From an uncultured Eubacteriales bacterium (GTDB lineage: Bacteria; Bacillota; Clostridia; Christensenellales; Aristaeellaceae): a stretch of DNA of 64,000 bases. Positions 41,411-50,175 of the stretch are shown here, piece after piece. Under the pieces are notes generated by a model. That model had not been told where the DNA came from. It was given only the letters and a program-made list of their open reading frames with translations, and searched no databases. Where the stretch lies: NCBI GenBank assembly GCA_902800625.1, contig CADCFG010000002.1:62001-126000 (forward strand), read 5' to 3'. Position numbers and translations under genes: made by a program. Numbering within the stretch: the stretch's first letter is position 1; each line of letters begins with the position of its first letter.

Positions 41411-41456
41411 AAACCCCCGCGTGGGCTGCATGCCTGCGCGGGGGCTACTTTTTTAC
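41411..41456 (+). terminator. Terminator after holin
   Basis: CCCCCGCG/CGCGGGGG stem within 41414-41443, followed by CTACTTTTTT. Confidence 0.85.
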
Positions 41457-41562
41457 CCTTTTTGTACCCTAAATACTTTGATTCACTTTGCTATGCTTTG
41501 GCATGAGCGGAGTTAAAAAGGGCTGAAATTACGTAAAAACATAGTCTATTAAATCACTTCCC

Positions 41563-41575
41563 TTTAAACCTTTGT
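41563..41575. repeat. Attachment-site copy, right (att core)
   Basis: TTTAAACCTTTGT, identical to 35807-35819. It lies 7 bp upstream of the metA -35. Confidence 0.8.
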
Positions 41576-41582
41576 AAAGCGT

Positions 41583-41610
41583 TTGACATTTTACTTCAGT
41601 GCGGTAAAAT
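41583..41610 (+). promoter_or_regulatory. metA promoter
   Basis: TTGACA (41583-41588), 16-bp spacer, TAAAAT (41605-41610). Intact despite the insertion ending just upstream. Confidence 0.75.
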
Positions 41611-41632
41611 ATCAATAAGGAGTTGTTTTGCC

Positions 41633-42550
41633 ATGCCGATCAAGATTCCCAACAGCCTGCCGGCCACCAGCGTGCTGGAGGGCGAAAACATATTCGTCAT
41701 CACCGAGAGCCGGGCCATCAGCCAGGACATCCGCCCGCTGCACATCCTCATATTGAACCTGATGCCTACCAAGATCGCCACCGAAACGCAGCTGGCCCGG
41801 GTGTTGGGCAACACGCCGTTGCAGGTGGAGCTGGAGTTTCTGCAGGTCAGCACCCACGAGGCCAAGAACGTGTCCCAGCGGCACCTGCTGTACTTCTACA
41901 AGACCTTCGACCAGATCAAGGAAAACAAGTACGACGGCATGGTCATCACCGGCGCGCCGGTGGAGCAGATGGCCTTTGAAGAGGTGGACTACTGGGACGA
42001 ACTGTGCCAGATCATGGAGTGGAGCAAGAGCCACGTCCACAGCACCTTCCACATCTGCTGGGGCGCCCAGGCCGGGCTGTACTACCACTACGGCATCCGC
42101 AAGGTACCTCTGGAGAAAAAGCTGTTCGGCGTGTTCCCGCACCGGGTGGAACGCAAGAGCAGCATACTGTTCCGGGGCTTTGACGACATCTTCATGGTGC
42201 CGCATTCCCGCCACACCACCATCCTGCGTCAGGACGTGGAGGCGGTGCCCCAGTTGAAGATCCTGGCCTCCTCCGAGGAGGCGGGCATCTACGCCATGGC
42301 CACCGACCAGGGCCGCCAGGTGTTCATCACCGGCCACTCTGAGTACGACCCGGACACACTGGAGAAGGAGTACCTGCGGGACAAGAACGCCGGCCTGCCC
42401 ATCGAGGTGCCGAAGAACTACTATCCCAACGACGATGACACCCAGCCGCCCGTGGCCAGCTGGCGCGCCCACGCAAACCTGCTGTACTGCAACTGGCTGA
42501 ACTACTTTGTCTACCAGAACACGCCCTACGATCTCAGCGAGATCAAATAA
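41633..42550 (+). CDS. metA: Homoserine O-acetyltransferase (MetA family)
   Basis: First committed step of methionine synthesis. The 305-residue protein has the catalytic Cys142 (HICWGAQ), His235 and Glu237 (ITGHSEYD), and [12 protein letters not shown] near residue 42. Residue 111 is Glu (GAPVEQ). In studied MetA enzymes Glu111 selects acetyl-CoA, and Gly111 selects succinyl-CoA, so O-acetylhomoserine is the likely product. No other methionine gene is nearby. AAGGAG precedes the ATG. Confidence 0.95.
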   Translation: MPIKIPNSLPATSVLEGENIFVITESRAISQDIRPLHILILNLMPTKIATETQLARVLGNTPLQVELEFLQVSTHEAKNVSQRHLLYFYKTFDQIKENKYDGMVITGAPVEQMAFEEVDYWDELCQIMEWSKSHVHSTFHICWGAQAGLYYHYGIRKVPLEKKLFGVFPHRVERKSSILFRGFDDIFMVPHSRHTTILRQDVEAVPQLKILASSEEAGIYAMATDQGRQVFITGHSEYDPDTLEKEYLRDKNAGLPIEVPKNYYPNDDDTQPPVASWRAHANLLYCNWLNYFVYQNTPYDLSEIK

Positions 42551-42565
42551 CACTTCCGTATACGC

Positions 42566-42594
42566 CGCAGGGGCGCCGCAATGGCGCCCCTGCG
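42566..42594. terminator. Bidirectional terminator between metA and glgA
   Basis: A perfect 12-bp stem, CGCAGGGGCGCC/GGCGCCCCTGCG, with a 5-nt loop, between convergent genes. Confidence 0.8.
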
Positions 42595-42608
42595 TGTTTA
42601 TGCTTTTG

Positions 42609-44078
42609 TCAGTTCGCCGCGCCCAGCTCGTCGTACAGGGCCAGGTATTCCACGGCGGATTTCTCCCAGGATACGTCCTTTGCCATGTCCCGGAGCACCA
42701 TTTCGTTCCAGCGCTCCCGGTTCTCCAGATACAGCGCCTTGGCGCGCCGCACCGCGTCCAGCAGCAAGTCGGCCTCGTAGCGGTCGAAGGTGAAGCCGTT
42801 GCCCTCGTCGGTGAACTCGTTGTAGGGCAGCACGGTGTCCTTCAGGCCGCCGGTCTCGCGCACGATGGGAATTGTGCCGTAGCGCATGGCGATCAGCTGG
42901 GTCAGGCCGCAGGGCTCGAACAGGCTGGGCACCATCAGCGCGTCACTGGAGGCGTAGATCTGGTGGGCCAGCGCCTCGTTGTACTGGATATAGGCGCAGA
43001 CGCTGCCCTTGTTTTGGCTCTCGTAATAGCGAAACGCGCCTTCGTAGCGGGGATCGCCGGTGCCCAGGATGACCACCTGGGTGTTCTCATCCAGCAGCTC
43101 CTCGAACACCGCGTTCACCAGGTCCAGGCCCTTCTGGTCGGTGAGTCTTGAAACCAGACCCAGCACGAACTTGCCGGGGTCCTCGTCCAGACCCAGCTTT
43201 TCCTGTAGCGCCAGCTTGTTTTGAGCCTTCTTTTCCAGCGCATCATCGGCGCTGTAGGGCGCGGGCAGCAGCTCGTCGGTTTCGCTGTTCCAAATGTCCA
43301 CGTCGATGCCGTTCACGATGCCGTGCAGCTTGTCCTTGTGATAGCGCAGGTGGCCGTCCAGGCCCTCGCCGTAGAAGGTGGTCTGGATCTCCTGGGCATA
43401 GGTGGCGGACACGGTGGTCACCCGGTCGGCATAGGCCAAGCCGCCTTTGAACATGTTGGCCTCGTCGTCATTCTGCTTGAACACGGGATAGTCGAACAGG
43501 TAGTCCGGCAGGCCCGTCCAGTATTTCAAGTGGCCGATGCTGCAGATGCCCTGGAAGCGCAGGTTATGGATGGTCAGTATGCTGCGGGCGCTGCCCACCG
43601 GGGTGGGGGCGAAGCGGGTGCGCAGGTAGACCGGCACCAGCGCGGCCTGCCAGTCGTGGCAGTGGATGATGTCCGGCACCCACTCCAGGAAGTTCAGCGC
43701 AGCCAGCGCGGCCTTGGAGAAGAAGCAGAACTTGGGAATGTCCTCCCACAGGCCGGTATAGGGATTGCCCCAGTCGAAGAACTCGCGGTTCTCGATGAAG
43801 TCGTAGATCACGCCATCCAGCTCCGTCTCCATGATACCCACGAAGAAGGCGCGGCCGTCCTGGCACAGGTCCATCATGAACGAACCCCGGAAGTTCATCT
43901 TGTCCTTGAATTTCTGGGGGATGCAGTTATAGTAGGGCATGAGCACCCGCACCTCGCAGCCCTGGCGGATCAGGGCGCGGGGAAGGGCGTACATCACGTC
44001 GCCCAGGCCTCCGGTCTTCACAAAGGGATAGCTCTCCGAGCCGACAAATGCGATTTTGCGCTGCGCGTTGACAGACAT
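42609..44078 (-). CDS. glgA: Glycogen synthase (ADP-glucose type)
   Basis: Elongates alpha-1,4-glucan from ADP-glucose. The 489-residue GT5 protein has the ADP-glucose-binding KTGGLGDV (residues 21-28), HCHDWQAAL near 141, TIHNLRFQG near 170, VSRLTDQKGLDLV near 312, and the C-terminal PSLFEPCGLTQL near 388. Other glycogen genes are not in the window, so it is not in a complete glg operon here. AAGGAGAG precedes the ATG. Confidence 0.96.
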   Translation of the reverse strand: MSVNAQRKIAFVGSESYPFVKTGGLGDVMYALPRALIRQGCEVRVLMPYYNCIPQKFKDKMNFRGSFMMDLCQDGRAFFVGIMETELDGVIYDFIENREFFDWGNPYTGLWEDIPKFCFFSKAALAALNFLEWVPDIIHCHDWQAALVPVYLRTRFAPTPVGSARSILTIHNLRFQGICSIGHLKYWTGLPDYLFDYPVFKQNDDEANMFKGGLAYADRVTTVSATYAQEIQTTFYGEGLDGHLRYHKDKLHGIVNGIDVDIWNSETDELLPAPYSADDALEKKAQNKLALQEKLGLDEDPGKFVLGLVSRLTDQKGLDLVNAVFEELLDENTQVVILGTGDPRYEGAFRYYESQNKGSVCAYIQYNEALAHQIYASSDALMVPSLFEPCGLTQLIAMRYGTIPIVRETGGLKDTVLPYNEFTDEGNGFTFDRYEADLLLDAVRRAKALYLENRERWNEMVLRDMAKDVSWEKSAVEYLALYDELGAAN

Positions 44079-44129
44079 AGGCTCTCTCTCCTTGTTTGAA
44101 ATATGATTGTTTCCGGGTCACGCCCGGTA

Positions 44130-44402
44130 TCAGTCGTTGATGAGCACCACGTTGGAGTAGTGGGTCAGGTAGGTCTTGCCGCTGATGGTGACCTGTACGG
44201 TGTCGGAATTGCTGAAGTCCAGCCAGGAGCTGACCTTGCCCTCCACGATCTCCCCGTTGGGCAGGGCGAGTATGGCGCGATCGAAGCGATAGCTGGTGTC
44301 CACCAGCCTGCGGTTGCCGTGGGTCAGTTCAAAGTAGATCACGCCTCCGATCACCAGGACGACCAGCAGGATCACGGCGGCGATGATCAGCTTCTTTTTC
44401 AT
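44130..44402 (-). CDS. Small membrane-anchored protein, unknown
   Basis: 90 residues. A basic start (MKKK), one membrane helix (about 4-27), then an external domain of about 60 residues with a beta pattern (FDRAILALPNGEIVEGKV, VQVTISGKTYLTHYSNVVLI in parts). I recognise no family. Start at ATG 44402 with AGGAAGAAGGG upstream. It lies 52 bp before glgA in the same direction and may share its transcript. Confidence 0.65.
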   Translation of the reverse strand: MKKKLIIAAVILLVVLVIGGVIYFELTHGNRRLVDTSYRFDRAILALPNGEIVEGKVSSWLDFSNSDTVQVTISGKTYLTHYSNVVLIND

Positions 44403-44489
44403 GGGTATCCCTTCTTCCTTTGGACGCAATGTTATATCTTTAGGATTATTTTAACATATCGGCGCGGGTTTGTCCATACAAATCCCAAT

Positions 44490-45548
44490 CTACGGCGTCG
44501 AAAACAGCGCTATTTGTTCCGACAGCCAGGTCGTGAAGTCCTCTCCGGCGTATGTGACCGGCACGCGCACCGTCTCCCAGCCGTCGCGAAAGATCAAAAA
44601 CCGCAGCTCGTCCCCGGCAAACAGAGGCGGAATGATTGCGCTCAGCCGCAGCTGCGTCGCCCCGGCGTAGCCGCACTCGCAGTCCACCCACGCCTCCGGG
44701 TCGTAGAAATCGGGGCAGGTGACATCGAGCCACGCGGGCTTTTCCAGCCGCCAGTAGTAGTTGCTGCTCACGGTCAGCCCGCCGTCCTCAAAGAGCGTGA
44801 AGCCCTCCACGGCGTCCGCGCCGTCCGCCGTGACTGCCTCGAAGGAAAGCCCCGGCTGCTCGTAATCCGCGCCGGTGTGGTTTCGGAAGATCTGAAGGGC
44901 GATATCATACCGGCGGCCGGGCCATGAATTCTCATACTTCTGATTGGGCCGCTCGTAGCGCATCACGGCCCACTCCGTAGCGTCGTACAGTGTCTGGGTG
45001 GCCTTCAGAGCAGTCATGTCGATTTCACGCTGCATATAGGACATCTGCACGTCGAAATCCCAAACCAGGTTGGCGTCGCCGCACGACACGGCGTAGCGCT
45101 GCAGCGCCGCCTTGCGGCCGGAGCTGGTCCACTGGGCCAGCCCGAAGCCCACGCCGTCGCCCGCACGGAAGCGATAACCCCGGCGGTTGTCCACGCCGTC
45201 CCGGTTCTGGACGTTGTAGGGGCAGAAGCTGCTCTCGGCGAACAGGCTGCTCATCAGCCCCGCCGCCTGGTAGTCAGCAAGGCCCCAGCGCCGGGTGAGG
45301 ATCGTCCAGATCTCCCCTTCAAAGTTCACCTTCTCCGCCGGGTAGTTGATGGAGCCCGGCTCCAGCGTGGGCAGGGGAGTAGCCTTCAGCGTGGGCTGCG
45401 GGGTCGCCTCGGGGGCTGCCTCCGGCGTTTCCAGGGCAAACTCCTCCAGCTCACCTGGAATCGCTTCCGCACCGTCGACAGCCTCTTCCGCGAAAGCTGC
45501 CCCGCAGGCGAGCAGAAGGACGATGAACAGGATAATGTGTCGCTGCAT
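44490..45548 (-). CDS. Secreted lysozyme-like protein (phage tail lysozyme fold)
   Basis: 352 residues. A signal peptide (about 1-21), a Pro/Thr/Glu-rich linker, then a domain of about 140 residues. That domain contains LADYQAAGLMSSLFAESSF, GYRFRAGDGVGFGLAQWTS and RKAALQRYA, the pattern of the phage_lysozyme2/tail-lysozyme family with its likely catalytic Glu in AESSF. The C-terminal part (about 240-352) is a separate domain I cannot name. Start uncertain: ATG 45575 would be almost leaderless from the promoter at 45582-45610; ATG 45548 gives a clean signal peptide but a weak ribosome-binding site. Confidence 0.75.
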   Translation of the reverse strand: MQRHIILFIVLLLACGAAFAEEAVDGAEAIPGELEEFALETPEAAPEATPQPTLKATPLPTLEPGSINYPAEKVNFEGEIWTILTRRWGLADYQAAGLMSSLFAESSFCPYNVQNRDGVDNRRGYRFRAGDGVGFGLAQWTSSGRKAALQRYAVSCGDANLVWDFDVQMSYMQREIDMTALKATQTLYDATEWAVMRYERPNQKYENSWPGRRYDIALQIFRNHTGADYEQPGLSFEAVTADGADAVEGFTLFEDGGLTVSSNYYWRLEKPAWLDVTCPDFYDPEAWVDCECGYAGATQLRLSAIIPPLFAGDELRFLIFRDGWETVRVPVTYAGEDFTTWLSEQIALFSTP

Positions 45549-45581
45549 CGAGCGTGCTGTAAATATATGCTTCATACTGCT

Positions 45582-45610
45582 ATGATACCGCAAACGACGC
45601 TATTTTTCAA
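45582..45610 (-). promoter_or_regulatory. Promoter of the lysozyme-like gene
   Basis: Minus-strand TTGAAA (45605-45610), 17-bp spacer, TATCAT (45582-45587). Confidence 0.6.
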
Positions 45611-45634
45611 CACCAAAAGCGGGCGTTTCGCGGC

Positions 45635-45663
45635 TTTACAAAACAAGCTTTTTTGTGTATACT
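45635..45663 (+). promoter_or_regulatory. Promoter of the GH127 operon
   Basis: TTTACA (45635-45640), 17-bp spacer, TATACT (45658-45663). Confidence 0.7.
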
Positions 45664-45694
45664 TCATATATCACATTCGTTTGGAGGAATGGAC

Positions 45695-47632
45695 ATGGCA
45701 GGCTGCGGCGAGACCTTATATGGCGCGAGGATCGGAAGGGGATTCTGGTCGGCCTTTCGCGACACCGTGGCGCGGGAGGGCATTCCCTATCAGTGGAAGG
45801 CGCTGAACGATGAGATTGAGGACGCGGAGCCCAGCCGCTGTATGCGCAATTTCCGCATCGCGGCGGGCAAGGAGAAAGGCGAGTTCCACGGCTTCTGGTT
45901 CCAGGACAGCGACGTGGCCAAGTGGCTGGAGGGCGTGGCCTACAGCCTGCGCTGGCATCCCGATCCCCAGCTGGAGGCCCTGGCCGACGGCGCGATTCGG
46001 GACGTGGTGGACGCCCAGCAGAGCGACGGCTACATGGACACCTATTACATCATCAACGGCCTGGACAAGCGCTGGACCAACCTGAAGGACCACCACGAGC
46101 TGTACGTGGCCGGCCACATGATCGAGGCCGCCGTGGCCTATTACCAGGCCACCGGCAAGCGGGTGCTGCTGGACGCGGTGCTCCGGCTGGTGGACCACAT
46201 CGACAGCGTCATCGGCCCGGAGGAGGGCAAGCTGCACGGCTATCCCGGCCACCCGGTGATCGAGATGGCCCTGATGCGCCTCTACGGCGTCACCGGCGAC
46301 AAAAAGCACCTGCGCCTGGCGGAGTACTTCGTGCGCCAGAGGGGCGCGAGCCCGCTGTACTTCAAGGAGGAGGACGAGCGCAACGGCAACGGCTTCTACT
46401 GGAAGGACAGCCATTTCCAGTACCAGTACTACCAGGCCGGCATCCCCTTCCTTCAGCAGAAGGACGCCGAGGGCCACGCCGTGCGGGCCATGTACCTGTA
46501 TTCCGGCGCGGCGGACGTCGCCCGGGCCACCGGGGACAGCGCCCTGGCGGACACCTGCCGCCGCCTGTGGGACAGCACAGTCAAGCGCCGCATGTACGTC
46601 ACCGGGGCCGTCGGCTCCTCCGAATACGGCGAATCCTTCACCTTCGACTACGACCTGCCCAACGACACCGTCTACGGCGAGACCTGCGCCGCCATCGCGC
46701 TGGTGTTCTTCGCCCGGCGGATGCTGGCGCTGGAGAAGAAGGGGGAGTATGCCGACGTGATGGAGCGGGCGCTGTACAACGGCGTCATCAGCGGCATGCA
46801 GCTTGACGGCAAGCGCTTCTTCTACGTGAACCCGCTGGAGGTGCTGCCCGTCGCCTGCGAGGTGGACCAGCACAAGCGCCACGTGAAGCCCCAGCGGCAG
46901 AAGTGGTTCGGCTGCGCCTGCTGCCCGCCGAACATCATCCGGCTTCTGGCCTCCCTGGAGGATTACATCTATACCGCCGAAAACGACGAGGTGTTCGTGC
47001 ATCTGTACGCCGCCGGCGCGGTTCAGTTTGAAAAGAACTGGAACCGGGTGGTGCTTTCCGTCCGCACCAACTACCCCTGGGAGGGCGACGTGGCCTTCAC
47101 CGTACAGGCGGACCGTCCACTGGAGTTTGGCCTGAACCTGCGGGTGCCCGGCTGGTGCAAAAAGCACGCGGTATACGTGAACGGCGAACCCGTGGACGCG
47201 GAGCCGGAGGATGGCTATCTGCACATCCGCCGCCGCTGGGAGGACGGGGACGAGGTGTCCCTGGCGCTGGACATGCCTGTGCGGCTGGTGCGGGCCAACC
47301 CCCGGGTGCGGGAGGACGCGGGCAAGCTGTCCGTGTGCCGCGGTCCCGTCGTCTACTGCCTGGAGGAGGCCGACAACGGTCCGGATCTGCACCTGGCGAG
47401 GCTGGGCGGCGCGAAGCCGGACGATTTCGACGTGGAGTACCTCCCGGACAAGCTGGGCGGCATCGTGCAGCTTTCCTGCGACGGCCTGCGTGAGACGGAC
47501 GCGGGCTGGGGCGAGACTCTGTACAGCGACGACGCGCCGGACGAGGCCGTGCCCGCGCGGCTCACCTTCATACCGTACTACAGCTGGGCCAACCGGGACG
47601 TGGGGGAGATGCTGGTATGGACGCGGGCGTGA
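45695..47632 (+). CDS. GH127 family glycoside hydrolase (beta-L-arabinofuranosidase type)
   Basis: Predicted to release beta-L-arabinofuranose from plant glycoprotein sugars. The 645-residue, cytoplasmic (no signal peptide) protein has the (alpha/alpha)6 barrel and the zinc-cysteine catalytic centre of HypBA1: YGETCAA (Glu and Cys, near residue 330) and GCACCPPN (two Cys, near 408). The C-terminal half is a beta sandwich. GGAGG lies 7 nt before ATG 45695. It overlaps the GNAT gene by 16 bp. No sugar transporter is adjacent. Confidence 0.9.
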   Translation: MAGCGETLYGARIGRGFWSAFRDTVAREGIPYQWKALNDEIEDAEPSRCMRNFRIAAGKEKGEFHGFWFQDSDVAKWLEGVAYSLRWHPDPQLEALADGAIRDVVDAQQSDGYMDTYYIINGLDKRWTNLKDHHELYVAGHMIEAAVAYYQATGKRVLLDAVLRLVDHIDSVIGPEEGKLHGYPGHPVIEMALMRLYGVTGDKKHLRLAEYFVRQRGASPLYFKEEDERNGNGFYWKDSHFQYQYYQAGIPFLQQKDAEGHAVRAMYLYSGAADVARATGDSALADTCRRLWDSTVKRRMYVTGAVGSSEYGESFTFDYDLPNDTVYGETCAAIALVFFARRMLALEKKGEYADVMERALYNGVISGMQLDGKRFFYVNPLEVLPVACEVDQHKRHVKPQRQKWFGCACCPPNIIRLLASLEDYIYTAENDEVFVHLYAAGAVQFEKNWNRVVLSVRTNYPWEGDVAFTVQADRPLEFGLNLRVPGWCKKHAVYVNGEPVDAEPEDGYLHIRRRWEDGDEVSLALDMPVRLVRANPRVREDAGKLSVCRGPVVYCLEEADNGPDLHLARLGGAKPDDFDVEYLPDKLGGIVQLSCDGLRETDAGWGETLYSDDAPDEAVPARLTFIPYYSWANRDVGEMLVWTRA

Positions 47633-48186
47633 CGATCCGCCCCGCGACTGTGGCGGACGCCGCGCGGATGCTTGAGATCTACGGCTGGTACGTTGAAAAC
47701 ACCGCCATCACCTTCGAGTACGACGTGCCGACGCCGGATGAATTTGCCCGGCGCGTGGAGACCACCACCGCCCGCTATCCCTGGCTGGTGTTAGAGGAAG
47801 GCGGCAAAATCCTTGGCTATGCCTACGCCGGCCCGCTTTACCGTCGCGCCGCTTACGACTGGTCCTGCGAGGCCTCCATCTACCTGGACAGGAGCGAGCG
47901 GGGCCGCGGCCTCGGGCGGCGGCTATACGCCGCGCTGGAGGCGGAGCTTTCGCGCCGGGGCATGCGCAACCTGTACGCCTGCGTGGCCGTGCCGTCTGAA
48001 AATGAGGACGAATACCTGACGGGCGACAGCGCCCGCTTCCATGAGCATTTGGGCTTTGCGCTGGCGGGACGCTTCCATCGGTGCGGCTATAAGTTTGGCC
48101 GATGGCACGACGTGGCCTGGATGGAGAAGCTCATCGGCCCCCACGACGCGCCTGAAAACACGCCTTTTGAGAGAGTGAGAGAATGA
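47617..48186 (+). CDS. GNAT N-acetyltransferase (phosphinothricin acetyltransferase-like)
   Basis: 189 residues with the GNAT fold and the family start TIRPATVADAARMLEIYGWYV. The acetyl-CoA-binding segment is RGRGLGRRLYAALE (about residues 95-108), and HEHLGFALAGRFHRCGYK is the usual C-terminal part. Relatives acetylate phosphinothricin or related amino compounds; the substrate here is unknown, so no resistance is claimed. The start lies inside the end of the GH127 gene. Confidence 0.88.
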   Translation: MDAGVTIRPATVADAARMLEIYGWYVENTAITFEYDVPTPDEFARRVETTTARYPWLVLEEGGKILGYAYAGPLYRRAAYDWSCEASIYLDRSERGRGLGRRLYAALEAELSRRGMRNLYACVAVPSENEDEYLTGDSARFHEHLGFALAGRFHRCGYKFGRWHDVAWMEKLIGPHDAPENTPFERVRE

Positions 48187-49100
48187 CAGAGACACAACGA
48201 TATCCCGCCCGGCGGAGAATGCTGGGCAACGCGCTGCTGATCCTGACGGCACTGATCTGGGGCACCGCCTTCGTGGCCCAGCGGGTGGGCATGGACAGCA
48301 TCGAGCCGCTCACATTCACGGCCTCCCGCATGGTGCTGGCGGCGGTGGCGGTGGGCCTGCTGGCCTTCCTGATGGGCAGGAAAGCCAAGCCTCGCGCCGA
48401 TGCGGCGCAGGTGAGCAAAAACTCCCTGCTGGGCGGCCTGTGCTGCGGCTTTTTCCTGGCCACGGCCACAATCTTCCAGCAGATGGGCCTGGTGACCACC
48501 ACGGCGGGCAAGGCCGGGTTCATCACGGCGCTGTACATGCTGCTGGTGCCCATATTCGGCTTCGTGCTGTTTCGCAAGAAGAACTCCTGGCTGGTGTGGC
48601 TGGCGGTGCTGATCGGTGTGGGCGGCATGTACCTGCTGTGCGTGAACGAGGGCTTCAGCCTCACCCGGGGCGACGCCATGTGCTGCGTCTGCGCGGTGCT
48701 GTTCTCCGGCCACATCCTCTGCTGCGACCACTTCGCCCCCAGGGCAAACCCCCTGCGCATGTCGGCCATCCAGTTCGCCACGGCCGCGGTGCTCTCCGGC
48801 ATCGCCGCGTTCGTCGCCGAACAGCCCAGCTGGGCCAAGGTGGCCTCCGCCGCGGTGCCCATCCTGTACTGCGGGCTGATGTCCGGCGGCGTGGGCTATA
48901 CGCTGCAGATCATCGCCCAGCGTTGGACCGACCCCACCATCGCCTCGCTGCTGATGAGCCTGGAATCGGTGTTCGCCCTGCTGGGCGGGGCCGTGCTGCT
49001 GGGCGAGCGCATGAGCCAGCGGGAGATGCTGGGCTGCGCGATCATGTTCCTGGCCATCGTGCTGGTGCAGGTGCCGCTGCCGGGAAAGAAGAAGGCATAG
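48183..49100 (+). CDS. EamA-family (DMT superfamily) transporter
   Basis: 305 residues with ten hydrophobic helices in two EamA repeats (ALIWGTAFVAQRVGMD at the start, and the second repeat with GGVGYTLQIIAQRWTDPTIASL near 235). DMT proteins export metabolites or amino acids; the substrate cannot be told. The ATG overlaps the GNAT stop by 4 bp, so the two are coupled and may act on the same compound, a guess. Confidence 0.9.
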   Translation: MTETQRYPARRRMLGNALLILTALIWGTAFVAQRVGMDSIEPLTFTASRMVLAAVAVGLLAFLMGRKAKPRADAAQVSKNSLLGGLCCGFFLATATIFQQMGLVTTTAGKAGFITALYMLLVPIFGFVLFRKKNSWLVWLAVLIGVGGMYLLCVNEGFSLTRGDAMCCVCAVLFSGHILCCDHFAPRANPLRMSAIQFATAAVLSGIAAFVAEQPSWAKVASAAVPILYCGLMSGGVGYTLQIIAQRWTDPTIASLLMSLESVFALLGGAVLLGERMSQREMLGCAIMFLAIVLVQVPLPGKKKA

Positions 49101-49190
49101 GGCAACGATTTCCTGCAAAGTCCTTCGGCCTCCGCCGGACCGCGCGACGCCCGCCTCTGGCATTCCGTCCGCCAATCGTGCACAATTCAC

Positions 49191-49225
49191 AAAAACCGCC
49201 TCCCCATGGATGGGGAAGCGGTTTT
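49191..49225. terminator. Bidirectional terminator
   Basis: AAAAACCGC/GCGGTTTTT outer and CTCCCC/GGGGA inner stem, between the convergent transporter and tlyA. Confidence 0.8.
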
Positions 49226-50038
49226 TCACAGCTTTGCCCGGTGTGCCAGGGAGACGACCTCGTCGATGCGCTCCAGCGTCACGGATGCTGCGCCGATGCC
49301 CTGGGGTGCCATGTCTGCCAGAAACTCGATGTTCCCGTCGCCGCCGGCGATGGGGGAGAAGTCCAGCGCACGGACCTGCCAGCCCAGCGTCGGCACGAAG
49401 TCCGCGATCTCCCGCAGCACCTGCCTGTGCACCGCGGGCTTTGCCACGACGCCGCCCTTGCCCACGGCGCTGCGCCCGGCCTCGAACTGGGGCTTGACCA
49501 GCGCGATCATCCGGCCCTCATGGCCCAGCACCTCAAAGGCCGCCGGCAGGATCAATCGGATGGATATGAACGATACGTCCATGACCGCCAGCCGAGGCCT
49601 CTCCGGGAACATGGAATCCTCCAGCGCCCTCGCGTTGACCCGCTCCAGGCTGACCACCCGCGGATCGTCACGCAGCGAAGGGTCCAGCTGACCCGTGCCC
49701 ACGTCCACGGCATAGACCTTCGCCGCGCCGTTTTTCAGCAGCACGTCCGTGAACCCGCCCGTGGACGCGCCGATGTCCAGGCACACCGCGCCTGCAGCAT
49801 TCACGCAAAACATCCGGAGCGCCTTTTCCAGCTTCAAACCGCCCCGGCTCACATAGGGATGCTCCGCGCCCAGCACTGCCAACACATCCGTATCCCGCAC
49901 CTTCTGGGCGGGTTTTTTGATGCTCTCGCCGTTGACTGTCGCCAGTCCCGCCGCGATCAGCCCCTGGGCCTTTTCCCGGCTTGCCGCCAGCCCCCGGGCT
50001 ACAAGCGCCGCGTCCGCCCGCATCGCGTTTTCGTCCAT
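49226..50038 (-). CDS. tlyA: TlyA-family rRNA 2'-O-methyltransferase
   Basis: 270 residues. An N-terminal S4 RNA-binding domain (MRADAALVARGLAASREKAQ, SIKKPAQKV) is followed by a FtsJ-type methyltransferase domain (VCLDIGASTGGFTDVLL near residue 85, then MDVSFISI and ALVKPQFE with the K-D-K-E-like set). Homologues methylate 16S and 23S rRNA; the hemolysin name is historical. Start at ATG 50038 with GGAGG 5 nt upstream. Confidence 0.93.
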   Translation of the reverse strand: MDENAMRADAALVARGLAASREKAQGLIAAGLATVNGESIKKPAQKVRDTDVLAVLGAEHPYVSRGGLKLEKALRMFCVNAAGAVCLDIGASTGGFTDVLLKNGAAKVYAVDVGTGQLDPSLRDDPRVVSLERVNARALEDSMFPERPRLAVMDVSFISIRLILPAAFEVLGHEGRMIALVKPQFEAGRSAVGKGGVVAKPAVHRQVLREIADFVPTLGWQVRALDFSPIAGGDGNIEFLADMAPQGIGAASVTLERIDEVVSLAHRAKL

Positions 50039-50100
50039 TTCAACCTCCGCTGCCATGTCCTGCCAGCCCTGCCAATTTATGCATATTGCTCATAAATTTG

Positions 50101-50129
50101 TTGACAGATTTGGATAATAAATATAAAAT
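50101..50129 (+). promoter_or_regulatory. Promoter of the CAP-domain gene
   Basis: TTGACA (50101-50106), 17-bp spacer, TAAAAT (50124-50129). Confidence 0.75.
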
Positions 50130-50175
50130 TACGTCGAAATATATTTCAAATCTACTACAGAAGGATGTGTATTTA

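Larger units (their letters stand above)
35807..41575. mobile_element. 5.8-kb integrated prophage remnant
   Basis: Bounded by a 13-bp direct repeat (35807-35819 and 41563-41575) in the intergenic space between the cyclo-ligase gene and metA. It holds integrase, a possible antisense RNA, a lipoprotein, ImmA, CI, Cro, four head-region genes (one truncated), endolysin, a 48-residue membrane protein and holin. Terminase, portal, protease, capsid and tail genes are absent, so it cannot make particles by itself. Genes point as in a siphophage: lysogeny module leftward, structural and lysis module rightward. Confidence 0.88.

Noticed and set aside
35807..41575. Phage satellite of the PICI type
   Set aside because: No primase, packaging-interference or small-terminase genes; the content is better explained as a deleted prophage.
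47617..48186. GNAT gene as a herbicide or antibiotic resistance gene
   Set aside because: Phosphinothricin acetyltransferase-like proteins have varied substrates; sequence alone does not support the claim.
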